This document shows, in pieces, positions 16,046 through 28,171 of a stretch of DNA of 64,000 nt (its first letter is position 1; every line of letters begins with the position of its first letter). The translations under genes and the position numbers were made by a program. The stretch comes from Roseiarcus sp963822215. Its GTDB lineage: Bacteria; Pseudomonadota; Alphaproteobacteria; Rhizobiales; Beijerinckiaceae. The stretch lies in the NCBI GenBank assembly GCA_963822215.1, contig CAWGGX010000008.1, forward strand, positions 62,001 to 126,000. The letters are read 5' to 3'. Below the pieces are notes generated by a model. The model was not told the origin of the DNA. It did not search any database and saw only the letters and a list, made by a program, of their open reading frames with translations.

Positions 16046-17680
16046 CTATTGGATCGCGATCTCGATCAGCGACGGGCCCTCGCGGCGGAGCGCCGCGGCG
16101 ACCGCTGAGCCGATCGCGTCGCGGTCGTCCGCTCGGAGGGACGGCACGCCCATCGAGGCGGCGAGCGCCTGGAAGTCGATCGCCGGGCCGACGATCTCCA
16201 TGCCGACGAAGCGGCCGGCGACGGCGTTGGCGTAGCCGAGGCCCTTCGCCACGTTCTGCAGCACGCCGTAGCGGCGGTTGTTGAACACGAAGAAGACGAC
16301 CTTCGCCCGGGTATGGGCGGCGCTCCACAAAGCCTGGGGCGAGTACATCGCCCCGCCGTCGCCGACGAACGAGGCGACGAGGCCCGCGCCCGCCAGCGAC
16401 GCCCCGACCGCCGCCGGCATGTTGCAGCCGAGCACGCCGCCGCGGGAAAAGAAATAGCGGCCGGGCCGGGTCATCAGCAGGTCCTGCACCTTGCCGAAGG
16501 TCGCCGCGGAGTCATTGGCAATCAGCGTGTCGGCGGGCAGGGCGTCCAGCGCCGCCAGCACCGCCGCGTCGGGTGAGAGAGGCAAGCCTACCTCTGAAAG
16601 GATCTCCGCCCGCAGCGCGTCCTGAGTGGCGCGTTTCGAGGCTGCCCGCGCCCTGAGCCGGCCCTCGACCGCCTTGCGGTCAACATGCTCGCCAAGGCGT
16701 TCGGCGGCGCCGCTCAAAGTCGCGCCGATGTCGCCGAGCAGCGCCATGTCGGCGGCGTGCTCGCGGCCGAACGCTTCCGGGTTATCGGCGACGTGCAGCA
16801 CCGCGACGCCCTCCGGCACGGGCTTGGCGGCGCGATAGGGATAGGCGACGAAGGCCCGCCCGCCGACCAGCACGATCGCCTGAGCGTTCTCGAAATGCTG
16901 GCGCATGAGGGCGAAGTCGGGCTTCAGCACCCCCGCCCAGCAGGGATGAGCCGAGGGGAAAGCCGCGCGCGAGGTCAGCTGGGTCCCCCACACCGGAAAG
17001 CCGCCCGCCTCGGCGAAGGCGACGAGGCCTTCGCTGACCGAGGCGGAAAGGTCGTCGCCGAGCACCACCAGCACCCGGTCGGGATCGAGTTCGGCGAGCT
17101 TCTCCGCGAGCCGCGCCGCGTCCGGCGATGGCCCGAGCCGGGGCGGGGCGGAGGCGGGCGGCGTCGGACCGCTCACCTCCTCATCCAGAATGTCCATCGG
17201 CAGCGACAGGAAGACGGGCCCGCAAGGCGGCGTGCGGGCGATGGCGAAGGCGCGCCTGAGCGCCTGGCCGACGTCGTCGCCGCGACGCACTTCCTTCGCC
17301 CATTTGGCGATCGGCGCGGCGAGCGCGACGAGATCGCCCGAAAGCCACGGCTCGGTCATCAGGTGGCGGGTGTCCTGCTGGCCCGCGGTGACGACGAGCG
17401 GCGTCTCGCTCGCCTTCGAGGCGACCAGCACGCCCATCGCGTTGCCCAGGCCCCCCATGGCGTGCAGGTTGACGAAGCCGGCGCGGCCCGAGGCCAGCGC
17501 CCAGCCGTCCGCCATCGCCACCGCCGTCGCCTCCTGCAGACCGAGGACGTAGGCGATGTCCGGAGCGTCGACCAGCGCATCCATCAGCGGCATCTCGGTC
17601 GAGCCGGGATTGCCGAAGACATGGGTGATCCCTTCGTCGCGAAGGATGTCGAGCAGAACGTCGCGGGCGCGTCGGGTCAT
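16046..17680 (-). CDS. thiamine-diphosphate enzyme, benzoylformate-decarboxylase-like
   Basis: The 544-residue protein has the three domains of ThDP decarboxylases. Glu50 in LGLQEATAVAMADGWA activates the cofactor and the Mg-ThDP motif appears as GDGGAMYS...NNRRYG near residue 440. Residues typical of benzoylformate decarboxylase are present: Ser27 in GNPGSTEMP, His73 in NLHAMGGLGNAMG and a His in AHPCWAG. These argue against acetolactate synthase. Family reaction: non-oxidative decarboxylation of aromatic 2-oxoacids to aldehydes. The start at 17680 has GAGGAG upstream. No mandelate-pathway partner is adjacent, so the substrate is open. Confidence 0.85.
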   Translation of the reverse strand: MTRRARDVLLDILRDEGITHVFGNPGSTEMPLMDALVDAPDIAYVLGLQEATAVAMADGWALASGRAGFVNLHAMGGLGNAMGVLVASKASETPLVVTAGQQDTRHLMTEPWLSGDLVALAAPIAKWAKEVRRGDDVGQALRRAFAIARTPPCGPVFLSLPMDILDEEVSGPTPPASAPPRLGPSPDAARLAEKLAELDPDRVLVVLGDDLSASVSEGLVAFAEAGGFPVWGTQLTSRAAFPSAHPCWAGVLKPDFALMRQHFENAQAIVLVGGRAFVAYPYRAAKPVPEGVAVLHVADNPEAFGREHAADMALLGDIGATLSGAAERLGEHVDRKAVEGRLRARAASKRATQDALRAEILSEVGLPLSPDAAVLAALDALPADTLIANDSAATFGKVQDLLMTRPGRYFFSRGGVLGCNMPAAVGASLAGAGLVASFVGDGGAMYSPQALWSAAHTRAKVVFFVFNNRRYGVLQNVAKGLGYANAVAGRFVGMEIVGPAIDFQALAASMGVPSLRADDRDAIGSAVAAALRREGPSLIEIAIQ

Positions 17681-17891
17681 GAGAGGCTCCTCTTCCCCTT
17701 GCCGAGGTAACCCATCGGGAGATGGGCGTCTATCGGCGGCCTCATGCGGCCGAAAAGGTCTTGTGAGCGACCGGGCTCCCGACAGGTCAGGCAGGCTGGC
17801 GCCTCGGCGCCACATGCAATAACGTGCCCCCTGCGGCGAGGCCAATTGCGTTGCGCCTCGCGTTGAAATCTCACCCTTGGACGGCATTCGC

Positions 17892-18422
17892 ATGAGCGGC
17901 GCAGAACCTGAGGATCGGCTCTTGAACGCCTCGGAGCTTGCGATGGTCGCCGCCACAAAGCCCCCCGAGATCGAGCAGCAACCCAAGGATGAGCTGAGGG
18001 CTTTGCTGCACCGGCTGAGGCAGGCCCACGGCCGGGCCACTGACATTGCCGCTCGGCAGCAACGCGAGATCCGGGGCAAAGCCGAGCCGCACGGCTCGAG
18101 GCCCGTGAAGGAGAACGCCGGGTCGGCGGCAAAGGCGCAGGCGCTCTTCGAAGCGATTCAGCGCCTGGACAAGGAACTCTCCCGCCGTGAAGAGACGGAA
18201 ACCGACAAACCCAGCCAGGCGGAATTCGCGCGTCGTGCGCTGGAGCTGAAGATGAGCCGCGAAGCCAATCAGCATCCTGATCCCGGACGCTCCGCCTCTG
18301 ACGGAATGCGTCCGAAAAAGCGGATCGAAGAGTTTGCCGGCGGGACGACCAGAAAAGAGGTCGGCCGAGTTTCCCAAGCGGGCAAAGTCGCGCAGGCGCG
18401 CAAGGATTCAGGCAAGTCCTGA
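17892..18422 (+). CDS. conserved hypothetical, Lys/Glu-rich, coiled-coil-like
   Basis: The 176-residue hydrophilic protein contains NASELAMVAATKPPEIEQQ, then helix-forming KDELRALLHRLRQAHGRA, ARQQREIRGKAEPHG and a basic tail ending RVSQAGKVAQARKDS. I recognise the type from related Rhizobiales genomes as an unnamed conserved protein, but no function. The ATG at 17892 is preferred over the TTG at 17877. A DNA- or RNA-associated role is suggested only by its basic C-terminus. Confidence 0.65.
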   Translation: MSGAEPEDRLLNASELAMVAATKPPEIEQQPKDELRALLHRLRQAHGRATDIAARQQREIRGKAEPHGSRPVKENAGSAAKAQALFEAIQRLDKELSRREETETDKPSQAEFARRALELKMSREANQHPDPGRSASDGMRPKKRIEEFAGGTTRKEVGRVSQAGKVAQARKDSGKS

Positions 18423-18445
18423 CACGTCCGCGCGGGTGGAGCGGC

Positions 18446-18937
18446 TCATCCGGACTGATAGCGATTATAGCCGGCGTGTTCGTCCGGCCCGTAGGCCACC
18501 GCTTCCTCGGCCGTCAGCGCATCCTGGATGCTGCGCAGCGACTGCAGGAATTGGGGGCGGGCGGCGCCGAGGGCGCCGAATATTCTCGCGGCGTTGGTCG
18601 CGAGCTCACGGTATATGTCCTCGAGCGCCGCCTGCCCGGCTTGGGTGAGCTCGAGCCTGACGTGCCGGCGATTGCGCTCGTCGCGGCGCTGCACGATCAG
18701 TCCCTTGGCCACCAGCGTCGCGACCCGCTGGCTCACCAGCGACTTGCTCATGTCCAGAAGGTCGCCGATCTCTCCGTGGGTCGGGCGCGCCATCTCGCGC
18801 ACCGCCATCGCGATCAGGAACTCCGCGTAACTGACGCCTCGCGCGTCCAGCACGCGCTTGCGTGCGAGCCGGTCGAGACGTGTGACGATCTCGTGCAGCA
18901 GGAACGCTTCGGTCTGGGTGAACCAGGATTTTTCCAT
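18446..18937 (-). CDS. MarR-family regulator
   Basis: The 163-residue protein has the MarR winged-helix core: AVREMARPTHGEIGDLLDMS, then KSLVSQRVATLVAKGLIVQ and the wing RRDERNRRHVRLELTQAG. The ATG at 18937 lies 20 bp after the stop of the oxidoreductase gene, so the two form one transcript and the regulator likely controls its own operon through the inverted repeat at 21237-21267. Confidence 0.88.
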   Translation of the reverse strand: MEKSWFTQTEAFLLHEIVTRLDRLARKRVLDARGVSYAEFLIAMAVREMARPTHGEIGDLLDMSKSLVSQRVATLVAKGLIVQRRDERNRRHVRLELTQAGQAALEDIYRELATNAARIFGALGAARPQFLQSLRSIQDALTAEEAVAYGPDEHAGYNRYQSG

Positions 18938-18957
18938 GGCCTCGCCGCGTCGATCGC

Positions 18958-21219
18958 TCAATAAGGTTCGGTTAGGATCTGGAACGCGCCGGCGCGTTCC
19001 AGAATGGTCCGGCAGTCGGCGACCATAGCGGCGGAACCGCAAACATAGAACTCCGTGCCGGCCGGATCGAAGGCGAGGCCGGCGAGGGCTTGTGTGACGC
19101 GGCCGCAGAATCCGCCCGGCTTCGCGGGCTCGCGGCTGAGGCACGCCACGGTCCGCTTGGGTCGACAGGCGAAGGCCGTGGTGATGTCCTCGGCCGACGT
19201 GCGGCAGCCGAAATAGAGTTCCGCGCGGCCCAGTTCGCCTCCCCGCGCCATTGCATCGAACATCGGCAGGAACGGCGCGACCCCGGTTCCCGTGGCGACG
19301 AACACCTTGCGGCGCCGGTTGGGCTGCAAATGATAGGCGCCGAAGGGACCCTCGATGTCCGTCTCGGCCCCGGGCTCAGCGGCGTCGGCGAAGGTCGAAC
19401 CGTCGCCGTGCGTCCGGTTGCTGATGAGAAGCGTGAGCTTCGCGCCCGCGGCGCCGGCGATCGAATAGTCCCGCCATTCGAATTCGGCGACGCGCAGCTT
19501 GACGAACTGCCCGGGGCAAAATTGCATGGGCTGGTCGAGTTCGAACTCGAGGCGCCAGACCGAGGCGGTCAACGCCGTCTTGGCGATCAGCCGGGCGCGC
19601 TGCGTTTCCGGGGGCCGGGTTCGCGCGGACGAGGGCGCCGCGGGCCGACTGACCTTCGCCATGATGCGCAGGAAGCCCAAAGGTCCAAGGATCTGGCTCG
19701 CCGCCGCGACGCCGCCCATCATTGCGCCGACGATGCCAAGGGTGGCGACATCGGAACCGGAGAGGTAAAGGCCGGGAATCGGCGCGCTGGCGCTGAGCGG
19801 CGAGGATCGGTATCGCTCCGGTCGCGACGGCAGGCCGTAGAAGCGGCCGCCCGGATGCGAAGTAAAATGTTCGACGGTCAGCGGCGTCGACAGTTCGCGG
19901 TACTGCACCAGCGCGGTCAGGCCCGGCGCCGCCGTTTCGGCGAGGCGCAGCAGGCCCCGCGCGATGCGGTCCTTGAGCTCTTCATAGTCGGGCCCGCGAT
20001 CGCCGCTGACGCTGCCGCGCCAAGAGTCGAAGGCGCTCGGATTCACCATCGCGATGATCTCGGCCGTGTGGAACCGGTCGTCGCCGGACTTGGCCGAAGG
20101 AAACGACAGATAGGCGTGGCGCGGCTCGCCCGCCAGGATCTGCGCGGTGTGGGCCTCGACGTCGTCGTGCTCGAAGTCGGCGTTGATCCAGTAGTTTTCG
20201 CCGCGGACGCCGATTGTGGAGACCGGCTCTTTCAGCCGCAGATAGAGATTGACGGCGGAGAGGCCGCCGCCGAGGGCTTCAATGAACGCGCGCAGCTTGG
20301 CTGTTTTCGCGCCGATCTCGCCGTCCGTCGGCAGCAGGCGCTGGAAAGTGAGCGGCGCGCCGACGTCGGAGATGACGATCGGCGCACGGTAGGTCACCTC
20401 GATCGGTTCGGCGCCCCGCCGATCGATCGCTCTCACCCCGACCGCCGCGCCGGCGCTTGTGACGATTTCGGTCGCTTCCTGGCAGACCCGGATCGCGCCG
20501 CCGCTCGCCTCGATGCCCTGTTCGAACGTGCGCGCGATGCGCCCTGCGCCGCCGGCCGGAAACCAGCCGCCCCGGAAATAGCTGCCGGCGACGAGGGCGT
20601 GAATGGCGAAGGCGCTCTCCTTCGGCGGCACGCCGTAGTCGCCCCATTGCGACGCAAGCAGCGCCTTCAGTTGCGGCGAGCGGAAATGGCGGTCGAGAGT
20701 GGCGCCTGTCGTCTGCGTCGCGTTCGCGGCCCCGAGGCGGCGCCACTGCCGGAGACAAAAGGCGAGGGGCCTTGGCGTCATCTGCTCCTGGATGCAAAGG
20801 ACGGCCCAGCGCGCGGCGGCGCTGAGGTCGCGGAAATGCTGTCGGATCGCGCGGGCTTCCTCGGGAAAGCGCTCGACAAGCCGCTCCTGATAGCGCGCCG
20901 GGTCGGAAGGGACCGCGAAACTCAGACCCGGATAGACGAAGCGCTCGAAGTCGTCGGGCATTCGGTTCCAGCGCAGCGCGCCGCCCGACAGGAAGTCGAG
21001 AAATCTGCGCTCGAATGATCCTTCCTGCAGGTTTCCGACGTAGTGCAGGCCGACGTCCCATGCCGCGCCGTCGCGGCGGAACACATGCGTCTGGCCGCCG
21101 CGCTCCGAATGCTTTTCGAGGACCAGCACCTTCATGCCGGCGACCTTGGCCATTAGGCCGGCCGCGGTCAGGCCGCCCATGCCCGATCCAATGACGATCG
21201 CATCCCATATCGCTTCCAT
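18958..21219 (-). CDS. fusion: carotenoid-isomerase/retinol-saturase-like FAD protein with a ferredoxin-reductase-like domain
   Basis: The 753-residue protein joins two enzymes. Residues 1-~520 form a CrtISO/retinol-saturase-type flavoprotein: dinucleotide motif IGSGMGGLTAAGLMAK (10-25), EKHSERGGQTHVFRRDG, and the C-terminal GLYLSGSDVATLGIVGAMMGG. After a Pro/Ala-rich linker (~521-540), residues ~541-753 form an FNR-type module: FAD motif RDYS (583-586), NAD(P) motif GTGVAPFLPM (644-653) and a terminal CGSAAMV segment. No 2Fe-2S cysteines are seen. The build suggests a self-sufficient NAD(P)H-driven reductase or isomerase; the substrate may be a polyprenyl or similar lipid (inference). Confidence 0.85.
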   Translation of the reverse strand: MEAIWDAIVIGSGMGGLTAAGLMAKVAGMKVLVLEKHSERGGQTHVFRRDGAAWDVGLHYVGNLQEGSFERRFLDFLSGGALRWNRMPDDFERFVYPGLSFAVPSDPARYQERLVERFPEEARAIRQHFRDLSAAARWAVLCIQEQMTPRPLAFCLRQWRRLGAANATQTTGATLDRHFRSPQLKALLASQWGDYGVPPKESAFAIHALVAGSYFRGGWFPAGGAGRIARTFEQGIEASGGAIRVCQEATEIVTSAGAAVGVRAIDRRGAEPIEVTYRAPIVISDVGAPLTFQRLLPTDGEIGAKTAKLRAFIEALGGGLSAVNLYLRLKEPVSTIGVRGENYWINADFEHDDVEAHTAQILAGEPRHAYLSFPSAKSGDDRFHTAEIIAMVNPSAFDSWRGSVSGDRGPDYEELKDRIARGLLRLAETAAPGLTALVQYRELSTPLTVEHFTSHPGGRFYGLPSRPERYRSSPLSASAPIPGLYLSGSDVATLGIVGAMMGGVAAASQILGPLGFLRIMAKVSRPAAPSSARTRPPETQRARLIAKTALTASVWRLEFELDQPMQFCPGQFVKLRVAEFEWRDYSIAGAAGAKLTLLISNRTHGDGSTFADAAEPGAETDIEGPFGAYHLQPNRRRKVFVATGTGVAPFLPMFDAMARGGELGRAELYFGCRTSAEDITTAFACRPKRTVACLSREPAKPGGFCGRVTQALAGLAFDPAGTEFYVCGSAAMVADCRTILERAGAFQILTEPY

Positions 21220-21236
21220 GGAAGCCCCCGACGACT

Positions 21237-21267
21237 GTTTATTTCATCAACAGTTTAATCAATAAAC
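21237..21267. promoter_or_regulatory. inverted repeat upstream of the oxidoreductase-marR operon
   Basis: GTTTATT (21237-21243) and AATAAAC (21261-21267) are perfect reverse complements around a 17-bp AT-rich centre, 18 bp upstream of the oxidoreductase start. AT-rich palindromes of this size are usual MarR sites, so autoregulation by the MarR gene product is likely. Confidence 0.55.
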
Positions 21268-22013
21268 AAACCGAGTCAAGCGTCTTGTTCAGGCGCCAAT
21301 TGTTACAGCGCAGCGGCGCGTGCGCGCCGGCCGCCCTCCTGCTGTCAAGGATCGCGATGCGGGCTCTCGTCTCGGCTGCGCGACACGTCCGCGGATAGGA
21401 GGGCCCGGGGTGAAACTGATTTGACGATGATCAGTGTGGTTTTGGCCGATGCCTAGTTACACACCAGGTTTTTGCGAGGCAGGGCCGCTAGCGTATTCCA
21501 TAAAACAGTATCTAATCTACGATTCATTTCAATAAAGGAAAAGATATGCTAGCCTAATCCCAATGCCCGATCGGATCCTCGCGGCGTTGACCCCATGGCC
21601 CGCGGCCTATCCCACCCCTCCATGCTTTTCAGGGCCGACGACCTTTGGATCGAAGACGACGGCCGTTGCAGGGCCTGCTGCAGGAAAGGGGGCGCGACGA
21701 AAAAATGGCCCGTAAACGTCGCATAACCCATTGAAAAAGGCTATTTCGGGCGCCGTCCACTTTGTCGCCGCAATGCCGATCACGATCGAAGCGAATCACA
21801 ATATCGCTACCCATCAAGCCGAAGCGTCCGCCAGAGCGCGCCGCCAGCCGCGCAAGGCCGTGACGTTGGTCACAGCCAAGCGCTGCAAACCGCAGTAAAA
21901 GCCCCAAGAGGACAGGCGGGCTAGAAGAAGCCGGTCTCAGGGTCGTTTGAGAACAAAGCCCGATTCGGCGTTGCGGCCCGCGCAGTCGGGCGCGCGTTGC
22001 GCCGGGTTGGAGG
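21268..22013. other. gene-poor, lower-GC region
   Basis: No supported gene, RNA or element is seen in these 746 bp. Part of it (about 21480-21560) is clearly AT-richer than the rest of the window, which together with the unknown gene downstream suggests acquired DNA. Confidence 0.5.
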
Positions 22014-23199
22014 ATGATGCAGTCCGTTCCAGGGAGCGCCGCGGTGGCCTATTTCTATGAAATGCCGAGCAAGCGGAAAATCTCGGGCGCGACAATCGTC
22101 GTCAATGGCGGGAGCTATGGTTTTGGCGTCGGCGACGCGGACTCGCAGATCGTGGTCACCAACAGCGGCGATCAGCTTAGCATTTTTCCAGCCGGTTCGT
22201 CGGGCGACAACTCGCTTTATCGCGTCAGCGTCAATCATGATGCATTGGCGACGCGTTCCAGCCTTGCCGACACAATCATTGCGACGAGCGATCTTGCGCG
22301 GCCCCCCGCCGACCAGTTCAGCATAGAGTTCCGATTCGCTATGCGCGAGGCGGCGACTCCCATCGTGCGCGATGTTACGAAAGAGATTTTTGGGGCCGAG
22401 AAGCTGCGCTTCATGACGGGGTCGCGCCCAACGGTCATCATGTCGACCTACCGGCCGCATGATGCGAACAACGTTTTCGATTTTCGCAACGTTCCCGGTC
22501 GCGTGGTCAATTTCAGGGTGTTCGCCGCCAAGTACGGTTCCGTCGAGCGCGCATTTTGGCTCATGCTCCCGGAGGACCAAGCGATCAAGAGTTCTCATGG
22601 TCGTCGTTTCACATGGATTTGGTCAAAACGACGCCTATTATTCCAAACTCGGGTACAGCGATCCGCTTTCAAGGCAGCTGCTGGAAGACGTGAGAAACCG
22701 CTTCGTCAGCTGGCGTTGGGGACGCCAGGTCGCGGCCGCCAAGCAGGACATGGGCCTTCTCATGCCGGTGCGGGCCCGCGCCCAGGGCGGCACGGAACTG
22801 GGTCCATTCATCCATTCGCACGGCGTCGGCGCGCGTTTCATTTCCAGTATTCTTGCGAAGGCGGACGCAATGGGCGCGCTGTCGAGCATCAACGTCGTCA
22901 CATACAGCAGCGGGATCTACGACGCCAACGCCTTCGTTCAGATCGGCGGTCACGGACTGAAGTTCGACAAGCTGGTCAATCAGGACCCCGCAAGGGGGAC
23001 GCCCTTCCCCGGCGGCAATCGTCGACAGTACCTCAGCGGTTGGACGACCGGTGGTCCGCGGCCTGGCTTCGATTACCTGCCGAAGTCGCGCTGGGCGAAC
23101 GACCCCCTGCGCGAGGACGCCGAGCGGCGGGAGGGAAAAGGATATCTCCATAATTGGGCGCTGCCGGAATATACGCTCGCTTTGGCGCTTCAATCGTAA
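22014..23199 (+). CDS. unknown protein, possible atypical alpha/beta hydrolase (one-base frameshift)
   Basis: Two frames join at 22589-22594: the first covers 22014-22589, the second continues to 23199. Dropping one T from GAGTTC gives a single ~394-residue protein reading ...QAIKSLMVVVSHGFGQ. I do not recognise the family. The second half begins with a strand and HGFGQN loop as in hydrolase oxyanion holes and later has FIHSHGVGARFISSIL, a possible nucleophile elbow lacking the first Gly; these are weak hints only. GGAGG directly precedes the two ATG codons at 22014. It stands alone in lower-GC DNA. Confidence 0.6.
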
Positions 23200-23525
23200 T
23201 CCTATCCTCGCCTCGACACGTGCTTCGCCGGCGATTGCGGTGTTACATTGACAGGCAGATCGTCGAAGAATTGCCCAGGCGCTCAATGCGGACCCACGCG
23301 GCGGGGCCCAAAGGGAGCCGCCCAGAGAGGATAATACGCGCCGCAAGTCGCCGGGAAAATCGTCGCAAGAGCTTGAAAAGAGCAATTCCGCGCCCGGACA
23401 TGGCCGAGCCCCGGCTCGGCGCTCTTCAATTAGGTGTGGCGGCGTCAGCCGCGCTCCTTAGGGCGTCCGGAACGACGCCCGTGCGCCGACCGGCAATGGC
23501 GCGTGGCGACAAGGCGGCTGCGCCC
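23200..23525. other. intergenic region between two convergent genes
   Basis: 326 bp between the ends of the unknown gene and gyrA. No gene or clear terminator hairpin is seen. Confidence 0.5.
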
Positions 23526-26253
<2,728 letters not shown>

Positions 26254-26556
26254 AGGTTCGCCTCTGTTCGGATGAGCGAGGGTCTAGCCGATTCCAACCG
26301 TCCGCGCCATAGCCGACCGAAGCTGCTGCAGCTTTATTTTTGCATCGGAAATCATATGTTTAGCGAGCGCGCGAACGATCGAGGCGGCGGGGGCTGCGCC
26401 AACCCCATGTTCGGGATCGCTGGCGCGGTCGCGCTCGTTGTCCGGTCGATGGCGGCCGATATCGCGGGTCGTCAGCCGCTGCGGTCGGCGGCCTTCGGGC
26501 TCGCGCAACTGTCGGCGCTGGCGATCTTCGTTTTGCCGCTGTTCCGGCAAAGAAAT

Positions 26557-26589
26557 AGGCCCCTCTCCTGGGGATGAGGAGAGGGGCCT
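26557..26589 (-). terminator. rho-independent-type terminator of the cytochrome c peroxidase gene
   Basis: AGGCCCCTCTCC (26557-26568) and GGAGAGGGGCCT (26578-26589) form a perfect 12-bp stem with a 9-base loop. On the minus strand it is followed by TATTTCTTT, so it fits termination of the gene ending at 26665. Confidence 0.8.
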
Positions 26590-26664
26590 TGTGCGTCCGG
26601 GCAAACAGAGAAACGCCCGAACGGGGCGCCCGCCTAGGGGATGGGGCGCGCGGCGAAAAATGAC

Positions 26665-27709
26665 CTACTTCGCCAGCGACGGAACAGGCGTCTCAGCTGT
26701 CCTCACCGGCAGGATCGGATAGGCAATCTCCGGAAGCTCGCCCGACAACGTGTGGAGGAAGGCGACGATGTCGTCCTCTTCCTGGTCGGTGAGCTTCGCG
26801 CCAAGCTGCGCCGAGCCCATCACGCCGACCGCCTGTTTGAGGCTCCAGACCTGGCCGGAATGGAAGTAGGGCGCGCGGAGCGCGACGTTGCGCAGGGGCG
26901 CGGCGCGGAACACGTATTCGTCGCTTGCCGTCTTGCTGACGTTGAAGCGTCCCTTGTCGTCGGGCGGCAGCACCTCGGCGCCCGGATTCTCGACGACGCC
27001 GAACGGGAAGTAGCCTTGGCCGCCAACGTTGATCCCGTTGTGGCAGGCGACGCAGCCTTTATCCATGAACAACTTGAGGCCCGCCCTTTCCTGGTCGCTG
27101 AGCGCGTTGGCGTCGCCTTCGAGATACTGGTCGAACTTGGAAGCGGGCGTGATCAGCGTGGCTTCGAAGGCTTCGACCGCCTTGGCGAAATTGTCGAATG
27201 TCACCGGCGAGTCCTCGTTCGGGAAGGCCTTCTTGAACAGCTCGACATATTCGGGCATCGACGACAGGACTTTCACGACATGATCGGGCGTGGCGTTCAT
27301 CTCGACGCTCGCCTGCACCGGCCCCTTGGCCTGCGCCTTGAGGTCGGCGGCGCGGCCGTCCCAGAACTGCGCGACGTTGAACACGGCGTTGTAGACGGTC
27401 GGCGCCCGGCGCGGACCCTTCTGCCAGCCATGGCCGACCGAGGTCGGGCCGGCGTCGAACTCCCCCGGTGCCGAGATTGTGGCAGGTGTTGCAACTGATG
27501 ATCTCGCTCGCCGACAACCGCGGATCGAAGAACAGGAGCTTGCCGAGTTCGACCTTCTCGTGCGTGACCGCGTTGTCCTTCACCGCCGGCACGATCGACG
27601 GAATCGGCTTGAAATGCTCCTGGGCCGACGTCATCAGGTCGTCGGCCGACGCCGGCGCGGCCGCGAGCGCAAGAATCACCCCGAGCGCCCCGCCCAATAC
27701 CGTGCGCAT
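26665..27709 (-). CDS. di-haem cytochrome c peroxidase (one-base frameshift)
   Basis: The product starts with a signal peptide (MRTVLGGALGVILALAAAPASA). The first haem motif is CNTCH, the second CVACH, with the usual RAAPLRNVALRAPYFHSG near the C-terminus. The two frames join when one base is dropped at 27457-27462, giving NLGTGGVDAGPTSVGHGW, exactly as in MauG/CcpA relatives, and a total near 347 residues. Such periplasmic enzymes reduce hydrogen peroxide with electrons from cytochrome c. A strong terminator follows. The break follows the same GANTC pattern as gyrA. Confidence 0.92.
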
Positions 27710-28171
27710 GAATCGCTCCTGGATGTTCGTCGGGCCTCCCGCGTCAGACCGTCGCCCCAGCTCTTCGTGACGCGTTTTCCAAGCCCGACCGGGAGGCTAG
27801 CCCGGCTTCTGCGCCCGCCGCCATGTGGCGCGTCGTCGCAACCCGCCCCACGATCAGCGATCGGGTTTCTCGCGGGATTTGCGCTGGATCAATGCGGGCT
27901 TCAGGCGCAGCCTTAAGAACGAGCCATCGCGATCGCGAATAGCGACGCGAGGCAGCGGTCCGGGGGCCTCCGCCGTTCCCCCTTGGCTTTCGGATCGCTG
28001 CTTTTGTTGCGTCGGCGAACGGACAAAATCTGACGCGCCTGAACGAAGCGATCACGGAGCCGGTGGGAGGAGCCGGGCCCCGTGATCGCTTTGTCTCGTC
28101 CTTATTCGAAGCTGCCTCCGTGTCGAAAGTCGGCCGCGGCCCCAGTGGTGGCGGCCTTGAGCGCTGCGACG
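27710..28171. other. intergenic region with a 12-bp-stem inverted repeat
   Basis: No gene is supported in these 462 bp. AAGCGATCACGG (28046-28057) pairs perfectly with CCGTGATCGCTT (28080-28091) around a 22-base loop, 80 bp beyond the SDR stop, and may be that gene's terminator although no T-run follows on its strand. The promoter of the peroxidase gene must lie near 27715-27800. Confidence 0.5.

Noticed and set aside
16046..17680. Acetolactate synthase large subunit
   Set aside because: The benzoylformate-decarboxylase residues (Ser27, His73, HPC) are present and no regulatory-subunit gene follows.
26344..26576. Small plus-strand gene (MFSERANDRGGGGCANPMF...) between gyrA and the peroxidase gene
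   Set aside because: No ribosome site, no similarity, and its end lies inside the terminator hairpin at 26557-26589.
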